A stretch of 17,438 nt of DNA from Scleromatobacter sp045810285 (lineage in GTDB: Bacteria > Pseudomonadota > Gammaproteobacteria > Burkholderiales > Burkholderiaceae_C). The translations under genes were made by a program, and so were the position numbers. The notes beneath the pieces are model-generated. The model did no database searches, was not told the DNA's origin, and saw only the letters and a program-made list of their open reading frames with translations. The stretch is taken from assembly GCA_045810285.1 (NCBI GenBank), contig JBJMWE010000455.1:1-17438 (forward strand), given 5' to 3'. This document shows positions 1 through 7,597 of the stretch, piece by piece. Each line of letters begins with the position of its first letter. Position 1 is the first letter of the stretch.

Positions 1-1
1 C

Positions 2-187
2 CCCTTCCTCCTCGCGAGCCAAGTGGATGTGATCGTCGGGAACGAGGAGGGCGATCCAGCACTACTTCTCCCCGTCGGCCCTATCGTCGGCGAGCACGAA
101 GCCATCCAAGTCTCACCGATTGGCCTCAATCTAAAGTGGGAATGCACCCCGTCCCGTGCCCGCGAGTGCTCTCGATTGGCCCCGTAG
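2..187 (+). CDS. Possible 3' end of an unknown gene cut by the window edge
   Basis: An open frame enters at the left edge and stops at a TAG at 185-187, giving about 61 visible residues (PFLLASQVDVIVGNEEGDPA...). By eye the third codon position is mostly G/C and the second position is AT-rich, which is the coding pattern expected for this genome. The opposite strand is also open here, but its first and second positions show the wrong composition over 1-187. I do not recognise the protein. No start is visible, and the fragment could be a decayed gene end, since the following 700 bases hold repeats and no clear gene. Composition is less GC-rich than in the rest of the window. Confidence 0.3.
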   Translation, partial: PFLLASQVDVIVGNEEGDPALLLPVGPIVGEHEAIQVSPIGLNLKWECTPSRARECSRLAP

Positions 188-492
188 CGCCTCACGTAGT
201 CGGAACAGGCGCCGAGGTGGTCGGCGCACCTCCTGTCATCGGTTTGAAGCCCCTCCTGCAATGTCCGGTCTTGGGCATCGCGATCGATCATGTGAACTTC
301 GCCTTTGGGTCGGAAGCGGAAGTTGACCCGCTTACGTGCCATGCCAGCGGTGCCGTGCGCCTGAACTTCGGCCAAGGCTGCGAGTGGGCCTGTCCGGGGC
401 GTCCTTCGGAGTCGGGCGGCGATCGCCGGACGGGCGTCCGGGCGACGTTCGGCGCAAGCACGGAATCGGGTCGGTCCGGTGCTTCCGGAGGC

Positions 493-617
493 GTGAAAAA
501 AATGTTTTGTCCAGCTGCCCGATTCCGCAGCAGTCCGCTTGACACCCTGTATCCATGCGGCCTGGAGAGCATTTCCCCAGACCGCTCCCCAGAGTTGTCC
601 ACAGTTGCCGTGGATAG
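493..617. repeat. Repeat copy 1, with DnaA-box-like hairpin
   Basis: First of two diverged copies at a constant offset of 168 bases from about 536 onward. The most conserved part, 583-614, is 32 identical bases shared with 751-782. Two further identical blocks are 536-547 (containing TTGACA) and 551-565. The core holds TTGTCCACA (595-603), one mismatch from the DnaA box TTATCCACA. It also forms a 7-bp stem, 596-602 with 610-616, including one G-T pair. The function is not known. Confidence 0.85.
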
Positions 618-662
618 CCTGGACAGGGCTTCCCGACCTGGATTTCCGCCCCGGATGTCAAC

Positions 663-785
663 GGGAAAAAGTTTGCGTCGCGCTGCCCCATTCCTCAGCA
701 GTTCGCTTGACACCCAGCATCCATGCGGCCTGGCGGATGCTTCCCAAGGGCGCTCCCCAGAGTTGTCCACAGTTGCCGTGGACAG
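663..785. repeat. Repeat copy 2, with DnaA-box-like hairpin
   Basis: Second copy, 168 bases downstream of the first. The identical blocks are 704-715, 719-733 and 751-782. The hairpin is a perfect 7-bp stem (764-770 with 778-784, loop AGTTGCC). Copy 1 keeps the same stem with a G-T pair in place of G-C, so pairing survived divergence. A truncated third unit may follow: CGGGAAAA recurs at 809 and CGCTTGAC at 831, 20 bases closer together than in copy 2. Confidence 0.85.
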
Positions 786-833
786 GTGGCCGGACGCGAC
801 CAACTGACCGGGAAAACCCTCTCTACTCGACGC

Positions 834-860
834 TTGACCCCCACCGCCCCGGCGTACCTT
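834..860 (+). promoter_or_regulatory. Weak candidate promoter of the small gene at 885
   Basis: TTGACC (834-839) followed after 15 bases by TACCTT (855-860) could serve as -35 and -10 elements. The -10 match is poor and the spacer short. The upstream CGCTTGAC is the same octamer present in both copies of the neighbouring repeat. Confidence 0.25.
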
Positions 861-884
861 TGGAACCCTGAGAGAGGAATCATC

Positions 885-1169
885 ATGACCATCGCCGCCA
901 CCCCCAGCCCGCTGCACGGCAAGCACATGCCCGACATGTCGATCGCCTGGGAGGCGCCGCCGTCGCTGCAGCACCTGGTCGTGCGCAACGACGACGCGGG
1001 CGCGGTCCCCACGTGGGCCGAGACGATGCCGGTGACGCTCGAGGCGATGAGCGCCCCCGCGGTGTTCCGCGAGCCGCTGGAAGGCCTGTCGGTGCGCGAC
1101 ATCGACGAGCCCGAGATCTTCAACGTCTTCTTCGGCGCCAGCCCCGCGCCCCTGCGGCGCGCCGCCTGA
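885..1169 (+). CDS. Small protein of unknown function, 94 residues
   Basis: The ATG at 885 is preceded at a good distance by AGAGAGG, and from here on the frame has the strong G/C third-position bias of real genes in this window. An upstream in-frame extension to 723 runs through the repeat and is rejected. The protein starts MTIAATPSPLHGKHMPDMSI and ends FNVFFGASPAPLRRAA. It has no signal peptide, no membrane segment and no cysteine, and is acidic in the middle with a basic last few residues. I do not recognise a family. It converges on the peptide transporter operon, with only 11 bases between the two stop codons. A modified-peptide precursor is conceivable from its size and neighbourhood, but no maturation enzyme is visible here. 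Confidence 0.7.
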   Translation: MTIAATPSPLHGKHMPDMSIAWEAPPSLQHLVVRNDDAGAVPTWAETMPVTLEAMSAPAVFREPLEGLSVRDIDEPEIFNVFFGASPAPLRRAA

Positions 1170-1181
1170 AGCGCCGGCGCT
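1170..1181. repeat. 12-bp palindrome between two convergent genes
   Basis: AGCGCCGGCGCT fills the whole gap between the stop of the small gene and the stop of the permease gene. The flanking stops extend the symmetry, with one bulged A. There is no T run on either strand, so an intrinsic terminator is not shown. Confidence 0.5.
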
Positions 1182-2053
1182 CAGCCGACGCGAGGATCGA
1201 GCACGTCGCGCAGCGCGTCGCCGATCGCGCTCAGCGAATAGACCAGCAGGAACATCGCGGTCACGGTGCCCACGAGCGGGCCCCAGATGTCGTTGACCAT
1301 GTCCTGCGCCGCGCCCGCGATCAGCAGGCCCCAGCTGGCGCCGTCCTGGATGCCCAGCCCCAGGTAGGTGAGGATCACCTCGCCCTTGACCGCCGCCAGC
1401 AGCACCAGCGTGGCCGTGACGATCGTCACGTGCACGACGTTGGGCAGGATCTCCGAGAACATCACGCGCCCCGCGCCCGCGCCCACGCTGCGCGCGGCCA
1501 GGACGTAGTCGCTGTCCTGGTGCTTGAGCACCTCGCCGCGCACCAGCCGCATGATGCCGACCCAGCTCGTGGCCGCGATCGCCACGCACATCGACGCGAG
1601 CCCCTTGCCCATGGCGTACGAGATGGCGGTGATCAGCAGGATGTCGGGCACCGACACCACCACCGAGTAGACCCAGTTGACGACGGCGTCGACCCAGCCG
1701 CCGAAGTAGCCCGCGACCAGGCCGAGCGCGGTGCCGAAGGGCACGGCCAGCGCGGTGGTGGCCAGGCCGATCGTGACGGCCGTCTGCGCACCGGCGAGCA
1801 CGCGCCACAGCACCGAGCGGCCCAGCAGGTCGGTGCCCAGCAACGTGGCCGGATGCCAGGCGGGCGGTTCCTGCGCCCCGCCGACGGCGGCCTCGGCATC
1901 GGGCAGCAGGTGCAGCCAGCCGCAGGTCGCCACCAGCAGGTACAGCGCGACGACCACCAGGCAGGCGCGGGTGTGCGGCCGCCCCCACAACGCCGCCAGC
2001 GCCTCGCGCGCGGCCGAGCGCGGGGGAACGATCGATGCCGACGCGGCGCCCAT
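1181..2053 (-). CDS. Peptide-type ABC transporter permease, DppC/OppC family
   Basis: Inner-membrane subunit of a dipeptide/oligopeptide importer, 290 residues from the ATG at 2053. The first membrane segment lies near residues 29-46. It is followed by the family signature region LLGTDLLGRSVLWRVLAGAQ (71-90), then further hydrophobic helices to about 277. The cytoplasmic EAA-type loop that docks on the ATPases is at about 173-205 (GEVLKHQDSDYVLAARS...ILPN). A TTG at 2086 would add 11 residues, but the ATG at 2053 has GGAG upstream at the right distance and fits the family length. It is the last gene of the operon. Its ATG overlaps by one base the TGA of a 20-codon ORF (TGATG), suggesting translational coupling. 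The family is secure; the substrate (dipeptide, oligopeptide or other) cannot be read from the permease. Confidence 0.93.
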   Translation of the reverse strand: MGAASASIVPPRSAAREALAALWGRPHTRACLVVVALYLLVATCGWLHLLPDAEAAVGGAQEPPAWHPATLLGTDLLGRSVLWRVLAGAQTAVTIGLATTALAVPFGTALGLVAGYFGGWVDAVVNWVYSVVVSVPDILLITAISYAMGKGLASMCVAIAATSWVGIMRLVRGEVLKHQDSDYVLAARSVGAGAGRVMFSEILPNVVHVTIVTATLVLLAAVKGEVILTYLGLGIQDGASWGLLIAGAAQDMVNDIWGPLVGTVTAMFLLVYSLSAIGDALRDVLDPRVG

Positions 2054-2115
2054 CAGGCGAGCTCCGGCCGGAGGACTTCGGTGCAAGCGTCTTCGGGCAG
2101 CCGGGCGACGCTCAT
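2053..2115 (-). CDS. Bridging mini-ORF A, 20 codons, between permease genes B and C
   Basis: ATG at 2115-2113 overlaps the stop of the upstream permease gene (ATGA), and its TGA at 2055-2053 shares one base with the next gene's ATG. The peptide reads MSVARLPEDACTEVLRPELA. It fills the 58-base gap exactly, without leftover bases. It resembles mini-ORF B (7674-7594) at its start, at both nucleotide and peptide level (MSxARxPE). It may be a coupling device that carries ribosomes to the next gene, a remnant of a repeat, or chance. Nothing shows that the peptide itself has a function. Confidence 0.35.
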   Translation of the reverse strand: MSVARLPEDACTEVLRPELA

Positions 2116-3044
2116 GACAGCCGCACCCGCGGATCCGCGACCGCGTACAGCAGGTCGTTGAGCAGGTTGAACGCCACCAGCGCCAGCGCGCCCAGCACGG
2201 TGACGGCCTTCAGGATCGGCAGGTCGCCGCGCGAGAGCGCGTCGATCGTGAGGTTGCCGATGCCCGGGATCGAGAAGAAGCGCTCCATCAGGAACGAGCC
2301 CAGGATCAGGAACGGGATCGTCGTGACGTTCTGCGTGATGATGGGGATCCACGCGTTGGGCAGCACGTGGCGCAGCAGCACGCGCCCTTCGCTGGCGCCC
2401 TTGGCGCGTGCCGTGCGAACCCAGTCGGCGTTCATGTCGGCCAGGAACAGGGCGCGGTACAGGCGGATGTCCGGCCCCATCAGCAGGAGCAGCTGGATCA
2501 GCCACGGCAGCCCGAGGTACTTCACCGCGGACCAGCCGCCCTCGTAGCCGTTGATCGGGAACCAGTCGAGCTTGAACGCCAGCAGGTACTGCAGCGCCAG
2601 CACGTAGACGAGCGCCGACACGCTCATCGCCGCGATGAACAGTGCGCGCGCCGCCTTGTCGACGAGGCCGTCGCGGTGGCGCGCGATGAACAGCGCGATG
2701 GCGACGTTGACGATGCCGCCGAACACGAACGGCGGCATCGTCACCGACAGGCTCACGAGCGCACCGGCCTTCAGCTGCGTGCCGAGGTCGTCGCCGGTGA
2801 CGAAGGACGTGCCGTAGTCGAAGGTGACGATCTGGCGCAGGAAGTCGAGGAACTGCAGCGGCAGCGGCTTGTCCAGGCCCCATTGATGGCGCAGGTTGGC
2901 CATGGCCTCGGCGGTCGCGTGGTTGCCGAGCGCGGTGCGCACCGGGTCGGAGCCGAAGGCGTTGAACAGCAGGAAGGTCAGCAGCGCCACGCCGAACACG
3001 GTCGGGATGGCCTGCAGCAGCCGGCGGAGGACGTACGCGCCCAT
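2112..3044 (-). CDS. Peptide-type ABC transporter permease, DppB/OppB family
   Basis: Inner-membrane subunit pairing with the DppC-type permease, 310 residues, the usual length. The start MGAYVLRRLLQAIPTVFGVA is the classic DppB/OppB N-terminus with the first membrane helix at about 9-30. A periplasmic stretch (31-95) carries the conserved WGLDKPLPLQF. Helices follow at about 97-120, 133-156, 180-197, 233-253 and 276-297. The EAA-type loop is at 199-231 (LADMNADWVRTARAKG...VLPN). The gene begins 19 bases after the stop of the nearer binding-protein gene. The ribosome-binding site is weak (CGGGG about 10 bases upstream), so translation may depend on the preceding gene. The family is certain; the substrate is unknown. 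Confidence 0.94.
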   Translation of the reverse strand: MGAYVLRRLLQAIPTVFGVALLTFLLFNAFGSDPVRTALGNHATAEAMANLRHQWGLDKPLPLQFLDFLRQIVTFDYGTSFVTGDDLGTQLKAGALVSLSVTMPPFVFGGIVNVAIALFIARHRDGLVDKAARALFIAAMSVSALVYVLALQYLLAFKLDWFPINGYEGGWSAVKYLGLPWLIQLLLLMGPDIRLYRALFLADMNADWVRTARAKGASEGRVLLRHVLPNAWIPIITQNVTTIPFLILGSFLMERFFSIPGIGNLTIDALSRGDLPILKAVTVLGALALVAFNLLNDLLYAVADPRVRLS

Positions 3045-3063
3045 CAGCGGCGGCCCCGCGTCG

Positions 3064-4851
3064 TCACTGCACGCCCCTTCGCTTGCGCGCCATGTCCACG
3101 CTCAGGTACATGTGCTCCTGGATCAGCAGGTTGCGCTTGAAGTTGCCGACCCAGTTCTGCGTGATGCCGAACTTCAGCGGGTCGAACAGCACGATCAGGG
3201 GCACGTCCTCGGCGATCAGCGCGTTCATGGTGCGCATCTGCGCCAGGCGCTCGGGGCCATTGGCCATGAAGCGCATGGCCTGGTAGGCCTTGTCGTAGGC
3301 CGGGTTGGCATAGCCCGTCCAGTTGCTGGCCGGCGGCGCATTGGGGCCGTACAGCAGCTGGTAGAAGTCCTCTGCATCGGGATAGTCGGCCTCCCAGCCG
3401 AACGACGCGAGCTGGAAGTTGCCGTTCTCGGCGGCCTTCGTGAAGGTCGGCTGGTCCATGAAGACGCCCTTGGCCTGCACGCCGATGGCGGCCAGCTGCG
3501 CCTTGAGCAGGTCGAACTCGTTGTGCGCGGCCACGTGCGTCTGGAAGAAGCTGATGGTCAGCGGCGGCAGGCCCTTGCCGTCGGGGTAGCCGGCCTGCGC
3601 CAACAGCTTCCTGGCCAGCGCGAGATCGTGCGGATGCCCGGCGGCACCGGTCTCGCGCTCGTTGCCGGGGATGTCCCAGGGCACCAGGCTGTTCAACGCG
3701 CGACCGCGGCCGTTCCACAGCACGTCGACGACGGCCTGCGCGTCGAACGCGGCGGCGAGCGCCTGGCGCAGCAGCTTGTTGCGGCCCAGGACGGGATCGC
3801 GCATGTTGACCAGCAGGTAGTCGGTCTCGAGGCTGGGCACGTCGTGGATCGCGAACCTGCCCGCGAATTCGGGCGCCAGCCGGAACGTGCCGCCGGGATC
3901 GCGTCGCACCATCTTCGTGAAGTTGGCGCGGTCCATCGGGCGCCAGTCCAGCTCGCCGCGCAGGAACTTCAGCGCCGCGGGCTGCAGCTCCTCGATCAGC
4001 GGCATCTCGAGTTCGTCGACCAGCGGCAGGCGCTTGCCGGCGTCCTTGAGCAAGCCCCTGGCCGCGTCGCCCGGCTCGCCCACCGTGGGGTACGTGCGGT
4101 AGTAGTTCGGGTTGCGCTCCAGCCGGATCACGCCCTTGCGATCGACCGCCTGCATGGCCATGAACGGGCCGGTGCCCACCGGGTTCAATGCGAAGCGCTC
4201 CTTGTAGAACTGCACGGCCTCGCGGGGCACGATCGCGGTCGGTGCCATCGTCAGCGCGTACAGGAACAGCGCGTTCTCGTGCGTGAGCCGGATCGTGAAG
4301 GTGCTGGCGTCGACCTTGTGCAGGCCGGCCACGTCGCGCGACGTGAGGTCGGCCGAAGGCCCGGCCTTCACCGTGGCCGCGCGGTAGTCGTCCAGGCCGA
4401 CGACGGCGCCCTGCATCGCGAACCAGCTCTTGGAGTTGATGTTGCCGTCGGCGTAGCGCTTGAGCGAGTACAGCACGTCGTCGCTGGTGAGCTCGCGGCC
4501 CTTGCCGCCGGGAAAGCAGGCGTTGTCGACGAAGCGCACGCCCTTGCGCAGGTGGAACGTCAGCGTGAGCTTGTCGGCCGAGAGCGTGGGCATGGCCTCG
4601 AGCAGGTCGGCCTCGAGCTTGTAGGGCCGCTCCAGGTAGGAATAGCTGACCAGGAGACTGTAGACCTGCTTGACGACCTGGTCCTCCGTCTGCCCGAACC
4701 CGCGCGGCGGATCCAGCGACTCGAACTGCGAGATGCGCGGCACCGTCAGCACCGACTTGTCCTGCGCGGGCGCGGACGCAGGTGCCGTGAGCGCGCTCGC
4801 GAGCGTCACGCCTGCGAGCGCGCGCGCGAGGGCGGTTGCAAGGCGGCTCAT
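3064..4851 (-). CDS. ABC transporter substrate-binding protein, family 5 (SBP_bac_5), copy 1
   Basis: Periplasmic solute-binding protein of the peptide/nickel family, 595 residues, somewhat longer than the 500-540 typical of DppA/OppA. The N-terminus MSRLATALARALAGVTLASA... is a signal peptide, with likely cleavage after the Ala/Pro-rich ASAPAQ. No lipobox cysteine is seen. The mature part has the family layout: an early ESLDPP, a region with GRELTSDDVLYSLKRYAD, GTGPF in the central part, and a C-terminal lobe with DYPDAEDFYQLLYGPNAPP. The start at 4851 has AAGGGG upstream and lies two bases after the stop of its paralogue. About 60% identity to copy 2 by eye indicates a tandem duplication. 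An in-frame extension upstream to 5505 runs antisense-like through copy 2 and is rejected. The ligand is unknown. Confidence 0.93.
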   Translation of the reverse strand: MSRLATALARALAGVTLASALTAPASAPAQDKSVLTVPRISQFESLDPPRGFGQTEDQVVKQVYSLLVSYSYLERPYKLEADLLEAMPTLSADKLTLTFHLRKGVRFVDNACFPGGKGRELTSDDVLYSLKRYADGNINSKSWFAMQGAVVGLDDYRAATVKAGPSADLTSRDVAGLHKVDASTFTIRLTHENALFLYALTMAPTAIVPREAVQFYKERFALNPVGTGPFMAMQAVDRKGVIRLERNPNYYRTYPTVGEPGDAARGLLKDAGKRLPLVDELEMPLIEELQPAALKFLRGELDWRPMDRANFTKMVRRDPGGTFRLAPEFAGRFAIHDVPSLETDYLLVNMRDPVLGRNKLLRQALAAAFDAQAVVDVLWNGRGRALNSLVPWDIPGNERETGAAGHPHDLALARKLLAQAGYPDGKGLPPLTISFFQTHVAAHNEFDLLKAQLAAIGVQAKGVFMDQPTFTKAAENGNFQLASFGWEADYPDAEDFYQLLYGPNAPPASNWTGYANPAYDKAYQAMRFMANGPERLAQMRTMNALIAEDVPLIVLFDPLKFGITQNWVGNFKRNLLIQEHMYLSVDMARKRRGVQ

Positions 4852-4853
4852 GC

Positions 4854-6617
4854 TCAGGGCCCCTTCTTCCTGCCCGCCATGTCCACGCGCAGGAACTGCA
4901 TCTCGGTGGTGAAGACGTTGCGCTTGTAGTTGGCGACCCAGGGCTGCACCGTGTCCACGCGCAGCGATTCGCGCACCGGGATCAGCGGTACTTCGTCGCG
5001 CACGATCGCGTCCAGCTCCTTGAACAGCGCGTAGCGCTGCGGGCCGTTGACCATGAAGCGCGAGGCCTCGTAGGCCTTGTCGAAGGCCGGGTCGGCGAAC
5101 GCGCCGTAGTTGGGGCCGGGCGAGACGTTGCGGCTGTAGAGCATCTGGTAGAAGTCCTCGGCGTCGGGGTAGTCGGCGTAGTAGCTGTAGCTGGCCAGCT
5201 GGAAGTTGCCGGAGGCGATCGCCCGGGTGAAGGTGGGCGTGTCGTCGAAGGTGCCCGTCAGCTGCACGCCGATGGCCGCGAGCTGCGCCCTGAACAGGTC
5301 GAACTCGTTGCGGGTGGCCGTGTCGCTGGAAGGGAAGCGCATGTGCAGCGGCGGCAGGCCCTTGCCGTCGGGGTAGCCGGCCTGCGCGAGCAGCTTCCTG
5401 GCGAGCGCCACGTCGCGCTTGCGCGGCGGCGCGCCGGTGTCGCGCGCGCTGCCGGCGAGCTCCACCGGCACGAGGGTCTGCATCGCGATGCCGCGGCCGT
5501 TCCACAGCACGTCGATGTCGGCCTGCGGATCGATCGCCGCGGCGATGGCCTGGCGCAGCGCCTTGTTCTTGCCCACCACCGGGTCGTGCATGTTGACGCT
5601 GATGTAGATCGCGTTGCCGCCCGGCTCGATGGCCAGCGTGAACTTGCCGGCGTAGCCATCGGCGGGCTTGAGCGTGCCGTCGGGCGCACGCGCCACCAGC
5701 CTGGTGAAGTTCGCGCGATCGAGCTCGCGGCGATCGAGCTCGCCGCGCAGGAACTTCAGCGCGGCGGGTTGCGGCTCCTCGATCAGCGGCAGCTCCAGCA
5801 CGTCGACCAGCGGCAGCTGGCGGCCCGCGTCCTTCAGCAGCCCCTTCCCGGCGTCACCGGGCGCGCCCACGGCCGGGTACCGGCGGTAGTAGCCGGGGTT
5901 GCGCACGAGGCGGATCGTGCCCTTGCGTTCGAGCGCCTGCGTCGCCATGAACGGGCCGGTGCCCACCGGCATGACGCTGAACTTGTCCTTGTACATTCGC
6001 ACCGCCTCGATGGGCACGATGTCGGTGGGCGACAGCGTCAGCGCATACAGGAACAGCGGGTTCTCGTGCGTGAGCTTGATCGTGAAGGCGTACTTGTCGA
6101 TCTTGTGGAAGCCGGCGACGTCCATCGTGGAGACGTCGACGCCCGGCCCGGCCTTGGCGGTCGCGGCGCGGAAGTCGTCCAGGCCGACGACCGTGCCCTG
6201 CATCGCGAAGAAGCTCTTGTTGTTGACGTTGGCGTCGGCGTAGCGCTTGAGCGAGTACAGCACGTCGTCGCTCGTGAGCTCGCGGCCCTTGCCGCCGGGG
6301 AAGCACGGGTTGTCGACGAACCGCACGCCGCGGCGGAGCCTGAACGAGAGCGTGCGCTTGTCGGCATCGAGCGCGGGCATCGCCTCGAGCAGGTCCGGCT
6401 CGAGCTTGTAGGGCCGCTCGAGGTACGAGTAGGTCAGCAGCGTGCTGTAGACCTGGCGCAGCACCTGGTCGCTGAAGAAGTCGAACTGGCGGGGTGGGTC
6501 GAGGCTGTCGAACTGCGCGACGCGGGCCACGGCCAGCACGGCCGGCTCGGCCGCCGCCGCGGCGACGGACAGGCTCGCGAGCGCGAGCGCGCAAAGGGAG
6601 GGACGCGGGGACTTCAT
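4854..6617 (-). CDS. ABC transporter substrate-binding protein, family 5 (SBP_bac_5), copy 2
   Basis: Paralogue of the neighbouring binding protein, 587 residues. The signal peptide is MKSPRPSLCALALASLSVAAAAA with likely cleavage before EPAV. It shares with copy 1 long identical stretches such as YSYLERPYKLE, CFPGGKGRELTSDDVLYSL, PVGTGPFMA and QPAALKFLRGELD. It differs most in the second half of the binding region (for example YISVNMHDPVVGKN against YLLVNMRDPVLGRN, and its own HMRFPSSDTATRNEFD). This may reflect different ligands served by one transporter. The start at 6617 gives a clean signal peptide but a weak ribosome-binding site (GGA close to the ATG), 11 bases after the ATPase stop, so coupling is likely. 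The family is certain; the ligand is unknown. Confidence 0.93.
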   Translation of the reverse strand: MKSPRPSLCALALASLSVAAAAAEPAVLAVARVAQFDSLDPPRQFDFFSDQVLRQVYSTLLTYSYLERPYKLEPDLLEAMPALDADKRTLSFRLRRGVRFVDNPCFPGGKGRELTSDDVLYSLKRYADANVNNKSFFAMQGTVVGLDDFRAATAKAGPGVDVSTMDVAGFHKIDKYAFTIKLTHENPLFLYALTLSPTDIVPIEAVRMYKDKFSVMPVGTGPFMATQALERKGTIRLVRNPGYYRRYPAVGAPGDAGKGLLKDAGRQLPLVDVLELPLIEEPQPAALKFLRGELDRRELDRANFTRLVARAPDGTLKPADGYAGKFTLAIEPGGNAIYISVNMHDPVVGKNKALRQAIAAAIDPQADIDVLWNGRGIAMQTLVPVELAGSARDTGAPPRKRDVALARKLLAQAGYPDGKGLPPLHMRFPSSDTATRNEFDLFRAQLAAIGVQLTGTFDDTPTFTRAIASGNFQLASYSYYADYPDAEDFYQMLYSRNVSPGPNYGAFADPAFDKAYEASRFMVNGPQRYALFKELDAIVRDEVPLIPVRESLRVDTVQPWVANYKRNVFTTEMQFLRVDMAGRKKGP

Positions 6618-6628
6618 GTCGATCCGGA

Positions 6629-7597
6629 TCAGAGGAGATGGCACGCGGCGAGGTGCGTGTCGGTGTCGCCGATGCGGCGCAGCTCGGGCACGCTCTCGCG
6701 GCAGCGCGGCTGCGCCAGCGGGCAACGCGCATGGAAGGCGCAACCGGCGGGCGCGCGCAGCGGACTGGGCACCTCGCCCTCCAGTGGACGGCTGGCGCGC
6801 TTGCGGCGCGGCACCGGGTCGGGCACCGCCGCGAGCAGCGCCTGCGTGTACGGGTGGCGCGGCGCGGCGAACAGCGCGGCGGCCGGCGCGGTCTCGACGA
6901 TGCGGCCCAGGTACATCACGGCCACGCGGTCGCAGAGCCATTCGACGACGGACAGATCGTGCGAGATGAACACGTAGCTCAGCGCCAGCCGCTCCTGCAG
7001 GTCGACCAGCAGGTTGAGCACCTGCGACTGGATCGACATGTCGAGCGCCGACAGCGGTTCGTCCAGCACCACCACCCGGGGCTGCAGCGCGAGTGCCCGC
7101 GCGATGCCCACGCGCTGGCGCTGTCCGCCCGAGAGCTCGTGCGGCCAGCGCTCGAGGTGCTCCGGCGCGAGGCCCACCAGCGACGCCAGCTCGCGGATGC
7201 GTGCCTCGTCCACCGGCAGCCCGTGCGCCTCGAACGGCAGCGCGAGCACCTGGCGCACGCGCTTGCGCGGGTTCAGCGAGGCGAACGGATCCTGGAACAC
7301 GATCTGCACGTCGCGCGTCAGCGCCCGGCGCTCCTCGCGCGAGAGCGCCGCGAGATCGCGCCCCTCGACGCGCAGCGTGCCGGCGTCCGGCTCGACGAGC
7401 CCCACCAGTGCGCGGCCCAGCGTCGTCTTGCCGCAGCCCGATTCGCCGACGATGCCCAGCACCTCGCCGGCGTCCAGCCGCAGGTCGACACGATGGACGG
7501 CGCGCACGCGCGCCACCTCGCGCCGCAACAGGCCGCCGCGCACGGGGAAGTCGATACTCAGGCCTTGGGCCTGCAACAGCGGCTCGGGCGCGATCAC
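6629..7597 (-). CDS. Peptide-type ABC transporter ATPase, DppF/OppF family
   Basis: Cytoplasmic ATPase powering the importer, 322 residues from a GTG at 7597 that has GGAGGG seven bases upstream. Walker A is GESGCGKT (51-58), Q-loop Q102, signature LSGGQ (155-159), Walker B VVVLDEP (175-181), and the switch histidine H213. The Opp/Dpp C-terminal extension carries four cysteines (286, 292, 299, 319) in the spacing known to bind an iron-sulphur cluster in this family. A longer frame upstream to 7948 overlaps the other ATPase gene antiparallel to its codon use and is rejected. The GTG overlaps the TGA of mini-ORF B by four bases (GTGA). Together with the first ATPase it should form the D-F heterodimer. 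Confidence 0.93.
   Translation of the reverse strand: MIAPEPLLQAQGLSIDFPVRGGLLRREVARVRAVHRVDLRLDAGEVLGIVGESGCGKTTLGRALVGLVEPDAGTLRVEGRDLAALSREERRALTRDVQIVFQDPFASLNPRKRVRQVLALPFEAHGLPVDEARIRELASLVGLAPEHLERWPHELSGGQRQRVGIARALALQPRVVVLDEPLSALDMSIQSQVLNLLVDLQERLALSYVFISHDLSVVEWLCDRVAVMYLGRIVETAPAAALFAAPRHPYTQALLAAVPDPVPRRKRASRPLEGEVPSPLRAPAGCAFHARCPLAQPRCRESVPELRRIGDTDTHLAACHLL

Larger units (their letters stand above)
188..884. other. Long stretch without a convincing gene, holding a tandem diverged repeat
   Basis: No frame here combines a good ribosome-binding site, a plausible start and a protein-like composition. Long antisense frames exist but mirror the frame of the downstream permease gene or run through the repeats. 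The right half carries two diverged copies of a repeat and ends in the leader of the small gene at 885. The left half (188-490) has no structure I can name. A minus-strand open frame from an ATG at 342 to the window edge has plausible codon-position bias between 190 and 342 but no ribosome-binding site. Confidence 0.6.

Noticed and set aside
493..785. Reading the DnaA-box-like repeats as a replication origin
   Set aside because: No dnaA, dnaN, gidA, parAB or rep gene is near, there is no AT-rich unwinding region, and there are only two box-like sites on this strand.
288..1988. A 566-codon minus-strand frame
   Set aside because: It runs out of phase over the permease gene and through the repeats. 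The peptide is Arg/Gly-rich low-complexity, typical of a shadow frame in GC-rich DNA.
2054..2086. TTG start for the DppC-type gene at 2086
   Set aside because: The ATG at 2053 has a Shine-Dalgarno sequence, fits the family length, and is coupled to the mini-ORF stop.
4836..6977. A 713-codon plus-strand frame, and similar long plus-strand frames at 2896-4929 and 7014-9125
   Set aside because: They are antisense to well-supported binding-protein and ATPase genes and have no family-like sequence.
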